From contig NZ_CP025536.1 in the NCBI RefSeq assembly GCF_002953735.1, positions 502,001-566,000 of the forward strand: a stretch of 64,000 nucleotides of DNA, written 5' to 3'. This DNA comes from Streptococcus pluranimalium (lineage in GTDB: Bacteria > Bacillota > Bacilli > Lactobacillales > Streptococcaceae). Made by a program: the position numbers and the translations under genes. Shown here in pieces: positions 46,466-55,789 of the stretch. Every line of letters starts with the position of its first letter. Position 1 is the first letter of the stretch. The notes below the pieces were generated by a model. The model was not told the DNA's origin and did no database searches. It saw only the letters and a program-made list of their open reading frames with translations.

Positions 46466-47422
46466 TTAAAGAGTCCAGTCAATCTCTGGACCGGTAGGGA
46501 TAATACCGTTAGGATTGATGGTCTTATGGCTGCCATAATAGTGCGTTTTGATATGGTCGAAATCAACGGTTTCTGCAATCCCTGGCAGGTTGTAGATACG
46601 TTTGGTATATTCCCATAGGTTTGGATAATCCACTAGACGTTTGAGATTGCATTTGAAGTGACCAAAGTAGACAGGGTCAAATCGGACCAGGGTTGTAAAG
46701 AGTCTGATATCTGCTTCTGTTAGGCGGTCGCCAACCAACCAGTCTTGAGAAGCTAGACGGTTTTCCAACTGATCTAGTCCAGAAAAGAGGTTTTGTAACT
46801 CTTTTTCATAGACGGATTGTTCCGTAGCAAAACCAGTCTTATAAACCCCATTGTTGACCTTGTCGTATACAAATTCATTGATATGATCGATTTCAGTGCG
46901 AAGATTTTCTGGATAATAATCATCAGTATTTCCTGTGATGTCATTAAAAGCAGTATTAAACATGCGGATGATATCAGAGGATTCATTGCTGACGATGGTT
47001 TTAGTCTCTTTGTCCCAAAGGACTGGTACAGTGACACGGCCAGAATAGTTGGGATCAGCTTTTAAATAGACTTGGTACATGTACTGGTTATTAAAGAGGG
47101 AATCAGAAATAACGCCCGGATAATCTTCAAAAGACCAGCCATGTTCAAGCATGTAAGGATTGACGATGGAAAGGCTAATGTGCTCTTCTAAACCCTTGAG
47201 TTTTCGCATGATAAGTGTTCTGCTAGCCCAAGGACAGGCTAACGAAATGTAAAGGTGGTAGCGACCAGATTCAGCTTTGAAGCCTTCTTTACCTGTCGGT
47301 CCTGCACTGCCATCAGCGGTTACCCAGTTTCGAAATTGAGCTTGGGAGCGGACGAATTTACCGCCCGTTGATTTAGTATCGTACCATTGATCTTGCCATC
47401 GACCGTCTACTAAAAGTCCCAT
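46466..47422 (-). CDS. Glutathionyl-hydroquinone reductase, Xi-class GST family
   Basis: 318 residues on the minus strand. The catalytic Cys motif CPWASRTLIM is characteristic of the ECM4/YqjG Xi class, which reduces glutathionyl-hydroquinones. The C-terminal helical domain contains LVGDRLTEADIRLF. The ATG at 47422 is preceded by AAAAAGGAG. Its presence suggests glutathione or a related thiol is available. Confidence 0.9.
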   Translation of the reverse strand: MGLLVDGRWQDQWYDTKSTGGKFVRSQAQFRNWVTADGSAGPTGKEGFKAESGRYHLYISLACPWASRTLIMRKLKGLEEHISLSIVNPYMLEHGWSFEDYPGVISDSLFNNQYMYQVYLKADPNYSGRVTVPVLWDKETKTIVSNESSDIIRMFNTAFNDITGNTDDYYPENLRTEIDHINEFVYDKVNNGVYKTGFATEQSVYEKELQNLFSGLDQLENRLASQDWLVGDRLTEADIRLFTTLVRFDPVYFGHFKCNLKRLVDYPNLWEYTKRIYNLPGIAETVDFDHIKTHYYGSHKTINPNGIIPTGPEIDWTL

Positions 47423-47509
47423 GAGTATTCTCCTTTTTGTGTTACTAGTTAGTAGTATATCATTAAAAGTTAGAGATGACTAATGATAGCCTTTGAATAT
47501 CAAAAACTA

Positions 47510-47518
47510 TGGTAAACT
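47510..47518 (+). promoter_or_regulatory. Extended -10 immediately upstream of the RsuA-like gene
   Basis: TGG plus TAAACT (47513-47518). The box ends 6 nt before ATG 47525; no Shine-Dalgarno is present. Confidence 0.55.
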
Positions 47519-47524
47519 ATGCTT

Positions 47525-48238
47525 ATGCGTTTAGATACATTATTAGGAAAAAAAGGATTTGGTTCACGTAATCAGATCAAAAAATTATTAAAAAGCCGAC
47601 AAGTTAGTATTGATGGTATCACGGTGATAGAAGCTAGCCAAATCGTTGATGCTAGGGTTCAAGATATTAGGGTTTCGGGCAAAAGAGTTGATGATGATTC
47701 CTTAGTCTATTATCTTTTGCATAAACCAGCAGGTGTCGTGACAGCTAATAGGGATCAGAATCACCAGACGGTACTTGATTTGATTGCTCCTAAAGACCGA
47801 AAGGAAGGTCTGTACCCTGTGGGGCGCTTGGATCGTGATACCGAAGGGTTGGTTTTGCTTACCAACAACGGCCCCCTTGGTTTTCGACTGTTGCATCCAA
47901 AACATCATGTGACAAAGACTTATGTCGTTGAGGCGAATGGATTTTTAGATACTGATGCGCCAGAATTCTTTAAAGCAGGTGTCACTTTTTTAGATGGAAC
48001 AACATGTCAACCAGCGGATTTAGACATATTAGAATCAAGTCCGACCTTAAGTAAGGCTAAATTAAGGATCAGAGAAGGGAAATTTCATCAGGTAAAGAAG
48101 ATGTTTCTGGCTTATGGGCTTAAAGTTGTTTATCTGCAACGAATTGCTTTTGGAGACTTTGACTTGGGAGACTTACCTGTTGGACATTATAGACCGTTAG
48201 AAAAAAAGGAACTTGTTGAACTTTTCTCGAAAATATAA
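47525..48238 (+). CDS. RsuA-type 16S rRNA pseudouridine synthase
   Basis: 237 residues from ATG 47525 (MRLDTLL); an ATG 6 nt upstream is inside the spacer after the -10. An S4-like N-terminal domain (about 1-60) is followed by the pseudouridine synthase domain with the catalytic GRLDRDTEGLVLLTN. RsuA modifies U516 of 16S rRNA. The start lacks a ribosome site and is a leaderless candidate. Confidence 0.9.
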   Translation: MRLDTLLGKKGFGSRNQIKKLLKSRQVSIDGITVIEASQIVDARVQDIRVSGKRVDDDSLVYYLLHKPAGVVTANRDQNHQTVLDLIAPKDRKEGLYPVGRLDRDTEGLVLLTNNGPLGFRLLHPKHHVTKTYVVEANGFLDTDAPEFFKAGVTFLDGTTCQPADLDILESSPTLSKAKLRIREGKFHQVKKMFLAYGLKVVYLQRIAFGDFDLGDLPVGHYRPLEKKELVELFSKI

Positions 48239-48263
48239 GAAAGTCATTGTCATTTTGGCAATG

Positions 48264-48276
48264 CTTTTTTCGAATA
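48264..48276 (+). promoter_or_regulatory. CIN-box (ComX/SigX competence promoter) upstream of coiA
   Basis: A T-run followed by TTCGAATA (48269-48276), one base from the consensus TACGAATA, placed 23 nt before the coiA ATG. This is the expected position and sequence for a late competence gene. Confidence 0.85.
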
Positions 48277-48298
48277 GACAGATAGTAAGGGGGAGTTT

Positions 48299-49261
48299 AT
48301 GTTAATTGCCAAAACATCTAGTGGTCAGTTGGTCAGGGCATTTGATGCTGATATGACTGAGAAAAAGTACTTTTGTCCTGCTTGTTTGGGACCGGTTCGT
48401 TTTAAAAAAGGAGCGATTAAAGCATGGCATTTTGCTCATCTTTCAACAAAAGCTTGTCGATTTAGTTTTGAGAATGAATCAGCTGAACATTTATCCTTGA
48501 AAGCTAAACTTTTTGGATCTTTGTCTCGTTGTCATCAGGTTGAAATTGAAAAATACTTTACTAACTATCAACAGATAGCAGACATTTTTATAAGGCCCAA
48601 ATTAGTGTTGGAAGTGCAATGTTCTCCCATCAGTGCTCAAAAACTGAAAGAGAGAACGGATTCCTATCACAAACAAGGTCTTTATCCGATATGGTTGTTT
48701 GGAGAGAAGTTATGGTTGAAGAAACGTTTGTCTTCCTTTCAGAGAGAGGTTCTTTCTTATAACGAGCGACTGGGTTTCTATTTCTGGGAGTTGGATAATA
48801 CTAAGGCGGAGTTACGATTACATTTTTTAATTCATGAAAAATTAAACGGTGAACTGGTCTATTTAACAAAATCATGCTCTTTTTCCGATGATATTATGAC
48901 ATTATTATGCTTTCCTTTTCAAAAAATGAAACTACAAGGTTTGTCTTCTTCTTGCATGCCAGATCCTCAAAACTTCGTCCAAAAACAACTTTTTTATAAA
49001 AACCCCAGGTGGTTAAAAGAGCAGGAACAAGCTTATCAGCGTGGTGAAAACTTGTTAACACAAGAAATGGACTATTTTTTTCCACAAATCAAGCCAGCTC
49101 GTGTCAACTGTCAGAATTATCCTAATCCAAAAGAGCTTGTCCGTTATTTTAAGGCATTTGAGGCTTATTATAAAAATCAAGGGGTGAAAACGGTTCAGAC
49201 CCTATATTCGCCAATCTTTTATGATAAAATGGTAGAAAAACAAACAAGGAGATTGTCATGA
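48299..49261 (+). CDS. coiA: Competence protein CoiA
   Basis: 320 residues. CoiA is needed for natural transformation after DNA uptake. The N-terminal zinc-ribbon-like part ([22 protein letters not shown]) and the nuclease-like segment around [16 protein letters not shown] are family features. GGGGGAG precedes the ATG. A CIN-box lies upstream, and pepF overlaps it by 4 nt, as in other streptococci. Confidence 0.95.
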   Translation: MLIAKTSSGQLVRAFDADMTEKKYFCPACLGPVRFKKGAIKAWHFAHLSTKACRFSFENESAEHLSLKAKLFGSLSRCHQVEIEKYFTNYQQIADIFIRPKLVLEVQCSPISAQKLKERTDSYHKQGLYPIWLFGEKLWLKKRLSSFQREVLSYNERLGFYFWELDNTKAELRLHFLIHEKLNGELVYLTKSCSFSDDIMTLLCFPFQKMKLQGLSSSCMPDPQNFVQKQLFYKNPRWLKEQEQAYQRGENLLTQEMDYFFPQIKPARVNCQNYPNPKELVRYFKAFEAYYKNQGVKTVQTLYSPIFYDKMVEKQTRRLS

Positions 49262-51060
49262 CAGATAACCGTAGCCATCTGAAGGAAGAAGAAACTTGGG
49301 ATTTAAGCACTATTTTTGAGACAGATCAAGCTTGGGAAGTGGAACGTCAAGCCTTAGAAAACGATTTGAAAGCTTCTCAAAATGATGCGGGGCACCTTTT
49401 GGATTCAGCTAAAAGCTTGTTGGATATTACGGAAAATGCTTTAGCTTTGATGCGTCGTTTAGAGACATTATACGTCTATGCTTCCATGAAAAATGACCAA
49501 GATACGACAATCGCAGTTTATCAAGAGATGGAAGCCAAGGCGACGGCCTTATCATCTCTTTATAGTCAGACTTTTGCCTTTTATGAGCCAGAATTTTTGG
49601 CTATCACCAAAGAGCAGCTGGAAAACTATAAAGTTGACGAACCAGGCCTTCTTGCTTATGACCATTATTTTGAAAAATTGTTGGCAGCTAAAGACCATGT
49701 CTTGTCCCAAGAAGCAGAAGAATTACTAGCTGGTGCCTCTGAAATTTTTGGTTCAGCAGCTGAAACCTCCTCTATTTTTGATAATGCTGATGTCACCTAT
49801 CCTTGGGTAACCAATGATGAAGGAGAATTGGTCGAATTAACCCATGGTAACTTTATCAGCCTTATGGAATCTAAAAATCGTGAGGTTCGTAAGGGTGCCT
49901 ATGAAGCCTATTATGGTGTTTATGAGCAGTTCCAGCATACTTATGCTAAAACCCTTCAAACCAACGTTAAGGTGCATAATTACAAGGCTAAAGTGCGTGG
50001 GTATGAGTCTGCTCGCCAAGCTGCACTTTCAGCAAACTTTATTCCTGAGTCTGCCTATGACACTTTGTTAGCTGTTGTCAATAAGCATTTACCGCTTCTT
50101 CATCGCTATATGAAACTTCGTCAGGAGCTATTAGGACTGGATGACCTCAAAATGTACGATGTCTATACGCCACTGTCAGAGCATGATATGGCGATTACTT
50201 ATCCAGAAGCTCTTGAAAAGTCACGTCAAGTGTTAACGGTATTTGGTAAAGATTATAGCGACCGCGTTGACCGTGCTTTCTCAGAGCGTTGGATTGATGT
50301 ACATGTTAATAAAGGGAAACGTTCGGGTGCCTATTCAGGCGGTTCTTACGATACCAATGCTTTTATGTTGCTCAACTGGCAAGATACTTTAGACAATCTT
50401 TACACCCTTATTCATGAAACAGGCCATAGTCTGCATTCGACCTTTACACGTGAGAATCAGCCTTATGTTTATGGGGATTACAGTATTTTCCTAGCTGAAA
50501 TTGCCTCAACGACTAATGAAAATATTTTGACCGAAACTCTCTTAGAAGAAGTGACTGATGATAAAGAACGTTTTGCTATTCTCAATCATTATTTGGATGG
50601 ATTTAAAGGAACAATCTTCCGTCAAACACAATTCGCTGAGTTTGAACTAGCTATCCACCAAGCTGATCAAGCAGGGCAAGTCTTGACCAGCGACTTCCTC
50701 AATAAGACTTATGCTGATTTGAATGAGAAGTATTATGGCTTATCAGCTGAGGACAACCATGAGATTCAGTTTGAATGGGCTCGTATCCCACATTTCTACT
50801 ATAATTTCTACGTTTATCAATACGCGACAGGGTTTGCGGCTGCTTCTTACCTAGCAGATCGTATTGTTCATGGAACAGACAAAGACCGTGATAACTACTT
50901 AGACTATCTCAAAGCTGGTAATTCGGACTATCCACTTAACGTCATTGCCAAAGCAGGTGTTGATATGACTAGTGCTGATTACCTTGAAGGGGCCTTCAAA
51001 GTCTTTGAAGAACGCTTAGAAGAATTGGAAAACTTAGTTACCAAGCTCAGCCACCGTTAA
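49258..51060 (+). CDS. pepF: Oligoendopeptidase F
   Basis: 600 residues of M3 metallopeptidase, cytoplasmic. The zinc motif [11 protein letters not shown] is at about residue 387. Cleaves oligopeptides of about 7 to 17 residues. Start ATG overlaps the coiA stop (ATGA) with AAGGAG upstream, so competence induction would also affect it. Confidence 0.96.
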   Translation: MTDNRSHLKEEETWDLSTIFETDQAWEVERQALENDLKASQNDAGHLLDSAKSLLDITENALALMRRLETLYVYASMKNDQDTTIAVYQEMEAKATALSSLYSQTFAFYEPEFLAITKEQLENYKVDEPGLLAYDHYFEKLLAAKDHVLSQEAEELLAGASEIFGSAAETSSIFDNADVTYPWVTNDEGELVELTHGNFISLMESKNREVRKGAYEAYYGVYEQFQHTYAKTLQTNVKVHNYKAKVRGYESARQAALSANFIPESAYDTLLAVVNKHLPLLHRYMKLRQELLGLDDLKMYDVYTPLSEHDMAITYPEALEKSRQVLTVFGKDYSDRVDRAFSERWIDVHVNKGKRSGAYSGGSYDTNAFMLLNWQDTLDNLYTLIHETGHSLHSTFTRENQPYVYGDYSIFLAEIASTTNENILTETLLEEVTDDKERFAILNHYLDGFKGTIFRQTQFAEFELAIHQADQAGQVLTSDFLNKTYADLNEKYYGLSAEDNHEIQFEWARIPHFYYNFYVYQYATGFAAASYLADRIVHGTDKDRDNYLDYLKAGNSDYPLNVIAKAGVDMTSADYLEGAFKVFEERLEELENLVTKLSHR

Positions 51061-51086
51061 GGACAAGAAAAAGAGGACCATTGGTC

Positions 51087-51503
51087 ATGATAAGTTTAAT
51101 ATTTGGAAGTCTGTTTAAAGACCAATCGCTTGTTTTGAAAAAAGCAGAGAAGCCAGTGACGATTTTAAAAAAGAAAAAGGATCGTTTCTATCTCAAAGGA
51201 CATCCTGAGAAGGAGCTTACGGTTATCAAATTGACTTTTAATCCCCCTTTGCCATATTCTGGACCAGGTGTATCGAAAGGTGCAGTTGCTGGTGTGGGAG
51301 CTTATGCTACCTTGGGAAGAGATCAACTCAAGGGTGCTATTATTGGTGATTGGTTAGAAAAACGCAGGAAAGGGAATACCTCAAGTTCAGAGGTGCATCA
51401 GATGTCTTTAGTGCTGGAGTCAGATGATGGTCATCAAGAAAGAATTGACATGAGGGTGAAGCAGGATTCAGCCATTAAGATAGACCGATTTTTTAGGGAA
51501 TAA
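51087..51503 (+). CDS. Uncharacterised protein with a Gly/Ala-rich segment
   Basis: 138 residues from ATG 51087 (AGAGGA about 10 nt upstream); a TTG two codons earlier is less likely. Basic N-terminal third, a weakly hydrophobic Gly-rich stretch (SGPGVSKGAVAGVGAYATLG) near residues 58-80 and a charged C-terminus. I recognise no family. It follows pepF by 26 nt and precedes a terminator, so it may be the last gene of the coiA unit. Confidence 0.55.
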   Translation: MISLIFGSLFKDQSLVLKKAEKPVTILKKKKDRFYLKGHPEKELTVIKLTFNPPLPYSGPGVSKGAVAGVGAYATLGRDQLKGAIIGDWLEKRRKGNTSSSEVHQMSLVLESDDGHQERIDMRVKQDSAIKIDRFFRE

Positions 51504-51632
51504 GAGTAACTCTAGCATGAGAAAGTTGAAAAATGCTCGGTGATTCCACTTAACCTCTTTTCTTTAGGCGTTATCAAAACCATGCTAGATGGAGTCTATG
51601 ACTATATCGCTATAAATGTCAGATAAGAAATG

Positions 51633-51665
51633 GAAGAGGGTGGCTTTTGTCCAACCTCTTCTTTA
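51633..51665 (+). terminator. Intrinsic terminator after the unknown gene
   Basis: GAAGAGGGTGG and CCAACCTCTTC arms with a short loop and following TTT. Confidence 0.8.
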
Positions 51666-51707
51666 ATACCCACAGGTTGATTTATTTTTTGAATCAGGAG
51701 AATGATT

Positions 51708-52253
51708 ATGGAAATACGGACGATTTCATTGCAGGATGAGACTGCTTTTAGAGCCTTTCAAGATTTACTATTAGAAGAAAAGCAAGAGGGAAATCCTTTT
51801 GTTGAAACTCAAAAAGTCACAGATTTTGCTAGTTTTGTCAACAATTCGAAGCGTTTAGAAACAGAAACAACTAATCCAGATTGGTCCACACAAACCACCT
51901 ATTTTGCCTTTGATAAAGGGGAAATACTTGGAAAAATTTCCTGTCGTTGGGAGATTGATAAAGGCGATTTAGCAAGAGCAGGTGGGCATATAGGCTATGT
52001 TACCTCACCAAAATACCGTCAACAAGGTATCATGATTGATTTGCTAGCATTTGCTTTAGGAAAATATCAAAAGCGTGGGATTTTAAAGGTTTTAATAACA
52101 GCACATGCGGATAATTTAGCCAGTCGGCGAACCATTGAAAAGGTAGGTGGTTCTTTAGAAAACTTGATCATGCTAGAAGACGATTATCCTAGCTCACACA
52201 TGGCTGGACAAACCATTGCTCGTTATTGGATTGAATTGGAGAACAAAAAATGA
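51708..52253 (+). CDS. GNAT-family N-acetyltransferase
   Basis: 181 residues from ATG 51708, spaced 7 nt from AGGAG; the ATG at 51702 abuts the site. The acetyl-CoA binding region is HIGYVTSPKYRQQGIMIDLL and the later ASRRTIEKVGGS motif is typical. The substrate is unknown. It overlaps the HAD gene by 4 nt. Confidence 0.85.
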   Translation: MEIRTISLQDETAFRAFQDLLLEEKQEGNPFVETQKVTDFASFVNNSKRLETETTNPDWSTQTTYFAFDKGEILGKISCRWEIDKGDLARAGGHIGYVTSPKYRQQGIMIDLLAFALGKYQKRGILKVLITAHADNLASRRTIEKVGGSLENLIMLEDDYPSSHMAGQTIARYWIELENKK

Positions 52254-52864
52254 CTAAGAAAACATTTATCTGGGATTTTGACGGCACGTTAGTAGATTCC
52301 TATCCAGCTATTTTAGAATCTTTGGAAGTTACTTATCAACACTTTCATTTACCATTTGATAGAGTCGCTGTGGAAAAGTATATTTTAGAAAAATCGACAG
52401 GTGATTTATTATTAGACTTGGAGAAGGCATATGGCATTTCTTTTGAGGATTTAAAGAAAAAGCAAGCCTTGGAGCAGGTAGCGCGTGATGATAGCATTGT
52501 TCTTATGCCAAGTGCGATAGAAGTTCTGGAATGGACAAGAAAAGAAAAAATCCAAAATTTTATCTATACTCATAAAGGGGCAACGACAGCATCGGTTTTG
52601 AAAAGATTAGGTATTGCTGCCTATTTCACCGAAGTCATTACCTCTGCAAATGGTTTTAAACGAAAACCTCATCCACAAGCTATAGACTATCTAGTGGAAA
52701 AGTACCAATTAGTTAAAGGAGATATTGTCTATATTGGGGATCGAAAACTAGATATGGATCTAGCTTTTAAGGCTGGCATTAGTTCAATTAATCTGACACA
52801 GGGTGAAAATGAGCATAATCGAAAAATCAGTGAATTAACAGATGTTTTAAAAATTTTCATTTAA
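52250..52864 (+). CDS. HAD-superfamily hydrolase (phosphatase)
   Basis: 204 residues. Catalytic DFDGTLVDS at residues 9-17, Thr/Lys region (YTHKGATTAS) and IGDRKLDMDLAFKAG as the Mg-binding loop. Phosphoglycolate-phosphatase-like; substrate not known. Overlaps the GNAT gene (ATGA). Confidence 0.88.
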   Translation: MTKKTFIWDFDGTLVDSYPAILESLEVTYQHFHLPFDRVAVEKYILEKSTGDLLLDLEKAYGISFEDLKKKQALEQVARDDSIVLMPSAIEVLEWTRKEKIQNFIYTHKGATTASVLKRLGIAAYFTEVITSANGFKRKPHPQAIDYLVEKYQLVKGDIVYIGDRKLDMDLAFKAGISSINLTQGENEHNRKISELTDVLKIFI

Positions 52865-52973
52865 AATGTTCGTTTTTAAAAATAAAAAACAAATTATTTT
52901 ACTAAAAAAACAGAACGTGATAGCATAAAATCCTAACAAATAATAAAAATATATCTAGAGGTTGGGAATTGTT

Positions 52974-54185
52974 GTGAAAAAAACAAATCGTTATCTTGTT
53001 GCCTGTTGTGGAGTCATTCTTCATTTGATGCTAGGCTCCACTTATGCTTGGAGTGTTTATCGTAACCCAATCATGTCTGAAAGTGGTTGGAGTCAGTCAG
53101 CTGTTGCCTTTGCTTTTTCACTAGCTATCTTTTGTTTGGGGATGTCAGCGGCCTTTATGGGAAGGCTGGTTGAAAAGTTTGGACCACGTGTGACAGGCTC
53201 TATCTCAGCTGTGCTTTATGCATTGGGAACAGTCATGACAGGTTTTGCTGTGGATCGAAAAGAATTGTGGCTTCTTTATCTTGGATATGGTGTTTTTGGG
53301 GGGCTTGGACTTGGTGCAGGCTATATCACACCAGTGTCGACGATTATTAAGTGGTTTCCTGATAAGAGAGGGCTGGCGACAGGGCTTGCTATTATGGGAT
53401 TTGGTTTTGCATCATTATTGACAAGTCCAATTGCACAGTATTTGATTGATCATCAGGGTTTAGTTGAAACTTTCTACATCTTGGGAGCCATTTATTTTCT
53501 AGTGATGATTGTGGTGTCGCAATTTATTAAACGACCGACAAGAGAAGAATCGAAGCAGTTAGCTTTAGTTAGTAAGAATACAGCTGAAGCAGATATGATG
53601 ACGGGGTTGACAGCTAATGAGGCTTTAAAAACCAAAACTTTCTACATCCTTTGGTTAGTCTTCTTCATCAATATTGCCTGCGGTTTGGGACTTATCTCTG
53701 TAGTTGCGCCCATGGCTCAAGATTTATCAGGAATGTCAGCAAAAGAAGCAGCAGTAACGGTCGGCCTTATGGGAATTTTTAATGGCTTTGGACGCCTTCT
53801 CTGGGCGAGTTTGTCAGATTATATCGGCCGCCCCCTTACCTACTTCATTCTTTTTGTTGTTAATATTATTATGACCATTAGTCTTATCTTCTTGACTGCT
53901 CCATTCTTCTTTGTCTTTGCAATGGCAATTTTGATGACGTGCTATGGTGCAGGTTTCTCACTTATTCCTCCTTACCTTAGTGATCTCTATGGTGCCAAAG
54001 AGTTGGCTTCGCTTCATGGTTATATACTGACAGCATGGGCCATGGCTGCCTTATTTGGACCTATGCTACTATCAGTCACTTTTGACGCTACTGGAAGTTA
54101 CATTGTTACACTGAGCGTCTTCATTTTCTTATATATCTTAGCCCTAACGATGACTGCATACCTCGGTAAACAGGTTTCCAAATAA
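52974..54185 (+). CDS. MFS transporter, OFA (oxalate/formate antiporter-like) family
   Basis: 403 residues, 12 membrane helices. The N-terminus with LMLGSTYAWSVYRNPI and GLGAGYITPVSTIIKWFPDK is characteristic of the OFA subfamily, which exchanges small carboxylates. I chose GTG 52974; TTG 52962 directly abuts AGAGG and is less likely, but the start is uncertain. It has its own upstream AT-rich promoter region and ends at a strong terminator. Confidence 0.83.
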   Translation: MKKTNRYLVACCGVILHLMLGSTYAWSVYRNPIMSESGWSQSAVAFAFSLAIFCLGMSAAFMGRLVEKFGPRVTGSISAVLYALGTVMTGFAVDRKELWLLYLGYGVFGGLGLGAGYITPVSTIIKWFPDKRGLATGLAIMGFGFASLLTSPIAQYLIDHQGLVETFYILGAIYFLVMIVVSQFIKRPTREESKQLALVSKNTAEADMMTGLTANEALKTKTFYILWLVFFINIACGLGLISVVAPMAQDLSGMSAKEAAVTVGLMGIFNGFGRLLWASLSDYIGRPLTYFILFVVNIIMTISLIFLTAPFFFVFAMAILMTCYGAGFSLIPPYLSDLYGAKELASLHGYILTAWAMAALFGPMLLSVTFDATGSYIVTLSVFIFLYILALTMTAYLGKQVSK

Positions 54186-54220
54186 AGTAAACCTAAAAGT
54201 GTCGATGGTTATAATCACAT

Positions 54221-54257
54221 AAAAAAACTTGGGTACAATGAGTACTCAAGTTTTTTA
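54221..54257 (+). terminator. Intrinsic terminator after the OFA transporter
   Basis: AAAAAACTTGGGTAC-aatga-GTACTCAAGTTTTTT, one mismatch, T-run. Confidence 0.88.
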
Positions 54258-54948
54258 TTAGCTGATAAGGATGGGATGCGAAATGTAGATTAGAACGGAA
54301 AAGTATATAAATGATAAAGTTAGTGTATTATCTAGTGTTTGGGACTTACTAATTATGATAGTTTTTGAATTAATTTTAGTACTCTTTGCATTTTGTCTCC
54401 TCGAGCTGGAACTCACAATCTCGCCGTTAAGCTTTGAGTTTTCAACTTTTCCGTGTGCTATGGGACAAGCTTTGCCTGTTTTATTTCTAATCTCAACCAG
54501 TTCATTAAACCGTTCGAGCTGTCTGGGTCTCAGTGTCTTGTTTGCAAATTAATTCAAAAGACTAGCTAACCGATACAATAGGAGAGAACATCGCAAATAG
54601 AGCCTATTTTCATCAAAGTGCAATTGATGGTATACTGCCTAGCTACTTAAAGAAAGGAAAGTGAGAACAAACTCATTCGTTAATATGACTAAAGTAGAAG
54701 AAGTTCCTAAAAGTGATATTACCTTAGTACTTAGATATTGTAGTAACACTTCGCGTTTAAAATAGCCGAAGCTTATTAGAGAGAGGAATAATTGATTTCT
54801 TATGTATTAGCTCAGTAAGAGATGCCCAACTCTGATAACAATTCATTTCTATCAAAGTGATTTATTTTTAACTCGTAAAGTTTCTTGAGTTTTAACGTTG
54901 TTCAGATTTGTAAAGTTATAGTTGGAAAGAGTAGAGGTATCGGTTTCC
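54258..54948. other. Long spacer with no recognised gene
   Basis: About 690 bp. The stretch 54390-54545 is visibly richer in GC than its surroundings. It reads on the plus strand as a 65-codon hydrophobic frame (54355-54552) and on the minus strand as an open frame of about 95 codons with no good start; neither resembles a known protein. The rest is AT-rich with several stop-laden frames and no tRNA or RNA motif that I recognise. It may be a decayed gene or an intergenic repeat. Confidence 0.4.
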
Positions 54949-54977
54949 TTGACATTTACCTAGGCATAAAATATACT
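54949..54977 (+). promoter_or_regulatory. Near-consensus promoter of the O-methyltransferase, leaderless geometry
   Basis: TTGACA (54949-54954), 17 nt, TATACT (54972-54977). The ATG at 54984 is 6 nt after the -10, so the first transcribed base should be at the start codon. No Shine-Dalgarno. Confidence 0.85.
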
Positions 54978-54983
54978 AAGCCT

Positions 54984-55691
54984 ATGGTAGAAAGTTATTC
55001 ACAAAATGCAAATCACAATATGAGACGTCCTGTTGTCAAAGAAGAGGTTGTCGATTATATGCGAAGTCACTTATTAGAAAATCAAGGTCATTTAGCAGAA
55101 ATCGAAGCTTTTGCCCATGAGCATAATATCCCAATTATTCAGCACGAAGTTGTTGCCTATTTCCGTTTGCTAATGCAGTCTTTGGAGCCGAAAAATATCT
55201 TAGAGGTTGGCACAGCAATTGGCTTTTCAGCACTTTTAATGGCAGAATTTGCACCAAAAGCAAAAATCACAACCATTGATCGTAATCCAGAGATGATTAG
55301 CCTAGCCAAGGAAAACTTTGATAAATACGATAGTCGTAAGCAAATTACCCTTTTGGAGGGGGATGCGGTTGATGTTATCAATGATTTAGATCAGGACTAT
55401 GATTTTGTCTTTATGGATTCAGCTAAATCTAAGTATATTGTTTTCTTGCCGGAGATTCTCAAGCATGTTAAAAAAGGTGGCATTATTATCTTTGATGATA
55501 TTTTCCAAGGAGGGGACATTGCAAAGCCAATAGAAGATGTTCGTCGTGGTCAAAGAACAATTTACCGTGGATTGCACCGTTTATTTGATAAGACACTCAA
55601 ACATCCGGGGCTAACAGCTAGCTTGATTCCTATGAGTGATGGTCTTTTGATGCTTAGAAAAAATGATGATGAAGTCATTCTTGCAGATTAA
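54984..55691 (+). CDS. SAM-dependent O-methyltransferase (COMT type)
   Basis: 235 residues from ATG 54984 (MVESYSQNANHNMRRPVVKE), the start of streptococcal homologs; the open frame extends to 54885 but that part carries the promoter. SAM-binding motif ILEVGTAIGFSALLMAE and the metal-binding VFMDSAKSKY and FDDIFQGGD. The substrate is unknown. The position before prsA is conserved. Confidence 0.9.
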   Translation: MVESYSQNANHNMRRPVVKEEVVDYMRSHLLENQGHLAEIEAFAHEHNIPIIQHEVVAYFRLLMQSLEPKNILEVGTAIGFSALLMAEFAPKAKITTIDRNPEMISLAKENFDKYDSRKQITLLEGDAVDVINDLDQDYDFVFMDSAKSKYIVFLPEILKHVKKGGIIIFDDIFQGGDIAKPIEDVRRGQRTIYRGLHRLFDKTLKHPGLTASLIPMSDGLLMLRKNDDEVILAD

Positions 55692-55711
55692 GTCACAATT
55701 AAGATAACTTA

Positions 55712-55720
55712 TGCTATAAT
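55712..55720 (+). promoter_or_regulatory. Extended -10 promoter of prsA
   Basis: TGC plus TATAAT (55715-55720), about 70 nt before the prsA ATG. Confidence 0.7.
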
Positions 55721-55739
55721 GTAAACTGTTAATGAGAGT

Positions 55740-55771
55740 GAGAGTAATCCAAATGAGATTAGCTCTCTTTT
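55740..55771 (+). promoter_or_regulatory. Hairpin in the prsA leader, terminator-like
   Basis: GAGAGTAATC and GATTAGCTCTC pair with one bulged base, followed by TTTT and then AAAGGAG. It lies inside the 5' UTR between promoter and gene. It could attenuate prsA or merely protect the message. Confidence 0.45.
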
Positions 55772-55789
55772 AAAGGAGTTCTATTTAAA

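Noticed and set aside
54355..54552. 65-codon plus-strand frame in the spacer, hydrophobic
   Set aside because: No ribosome site and a composition explained by the opposite strand. No homology recognised.
54685..54765. A 26-codon reading frame (MTKVEEVPKSDITLVL...) in the long spacer
   Set aside because: No ribosome site at a usable distance, low complexity around it and no recognised family. It may be a remnant, but I cannot support it as a gene.
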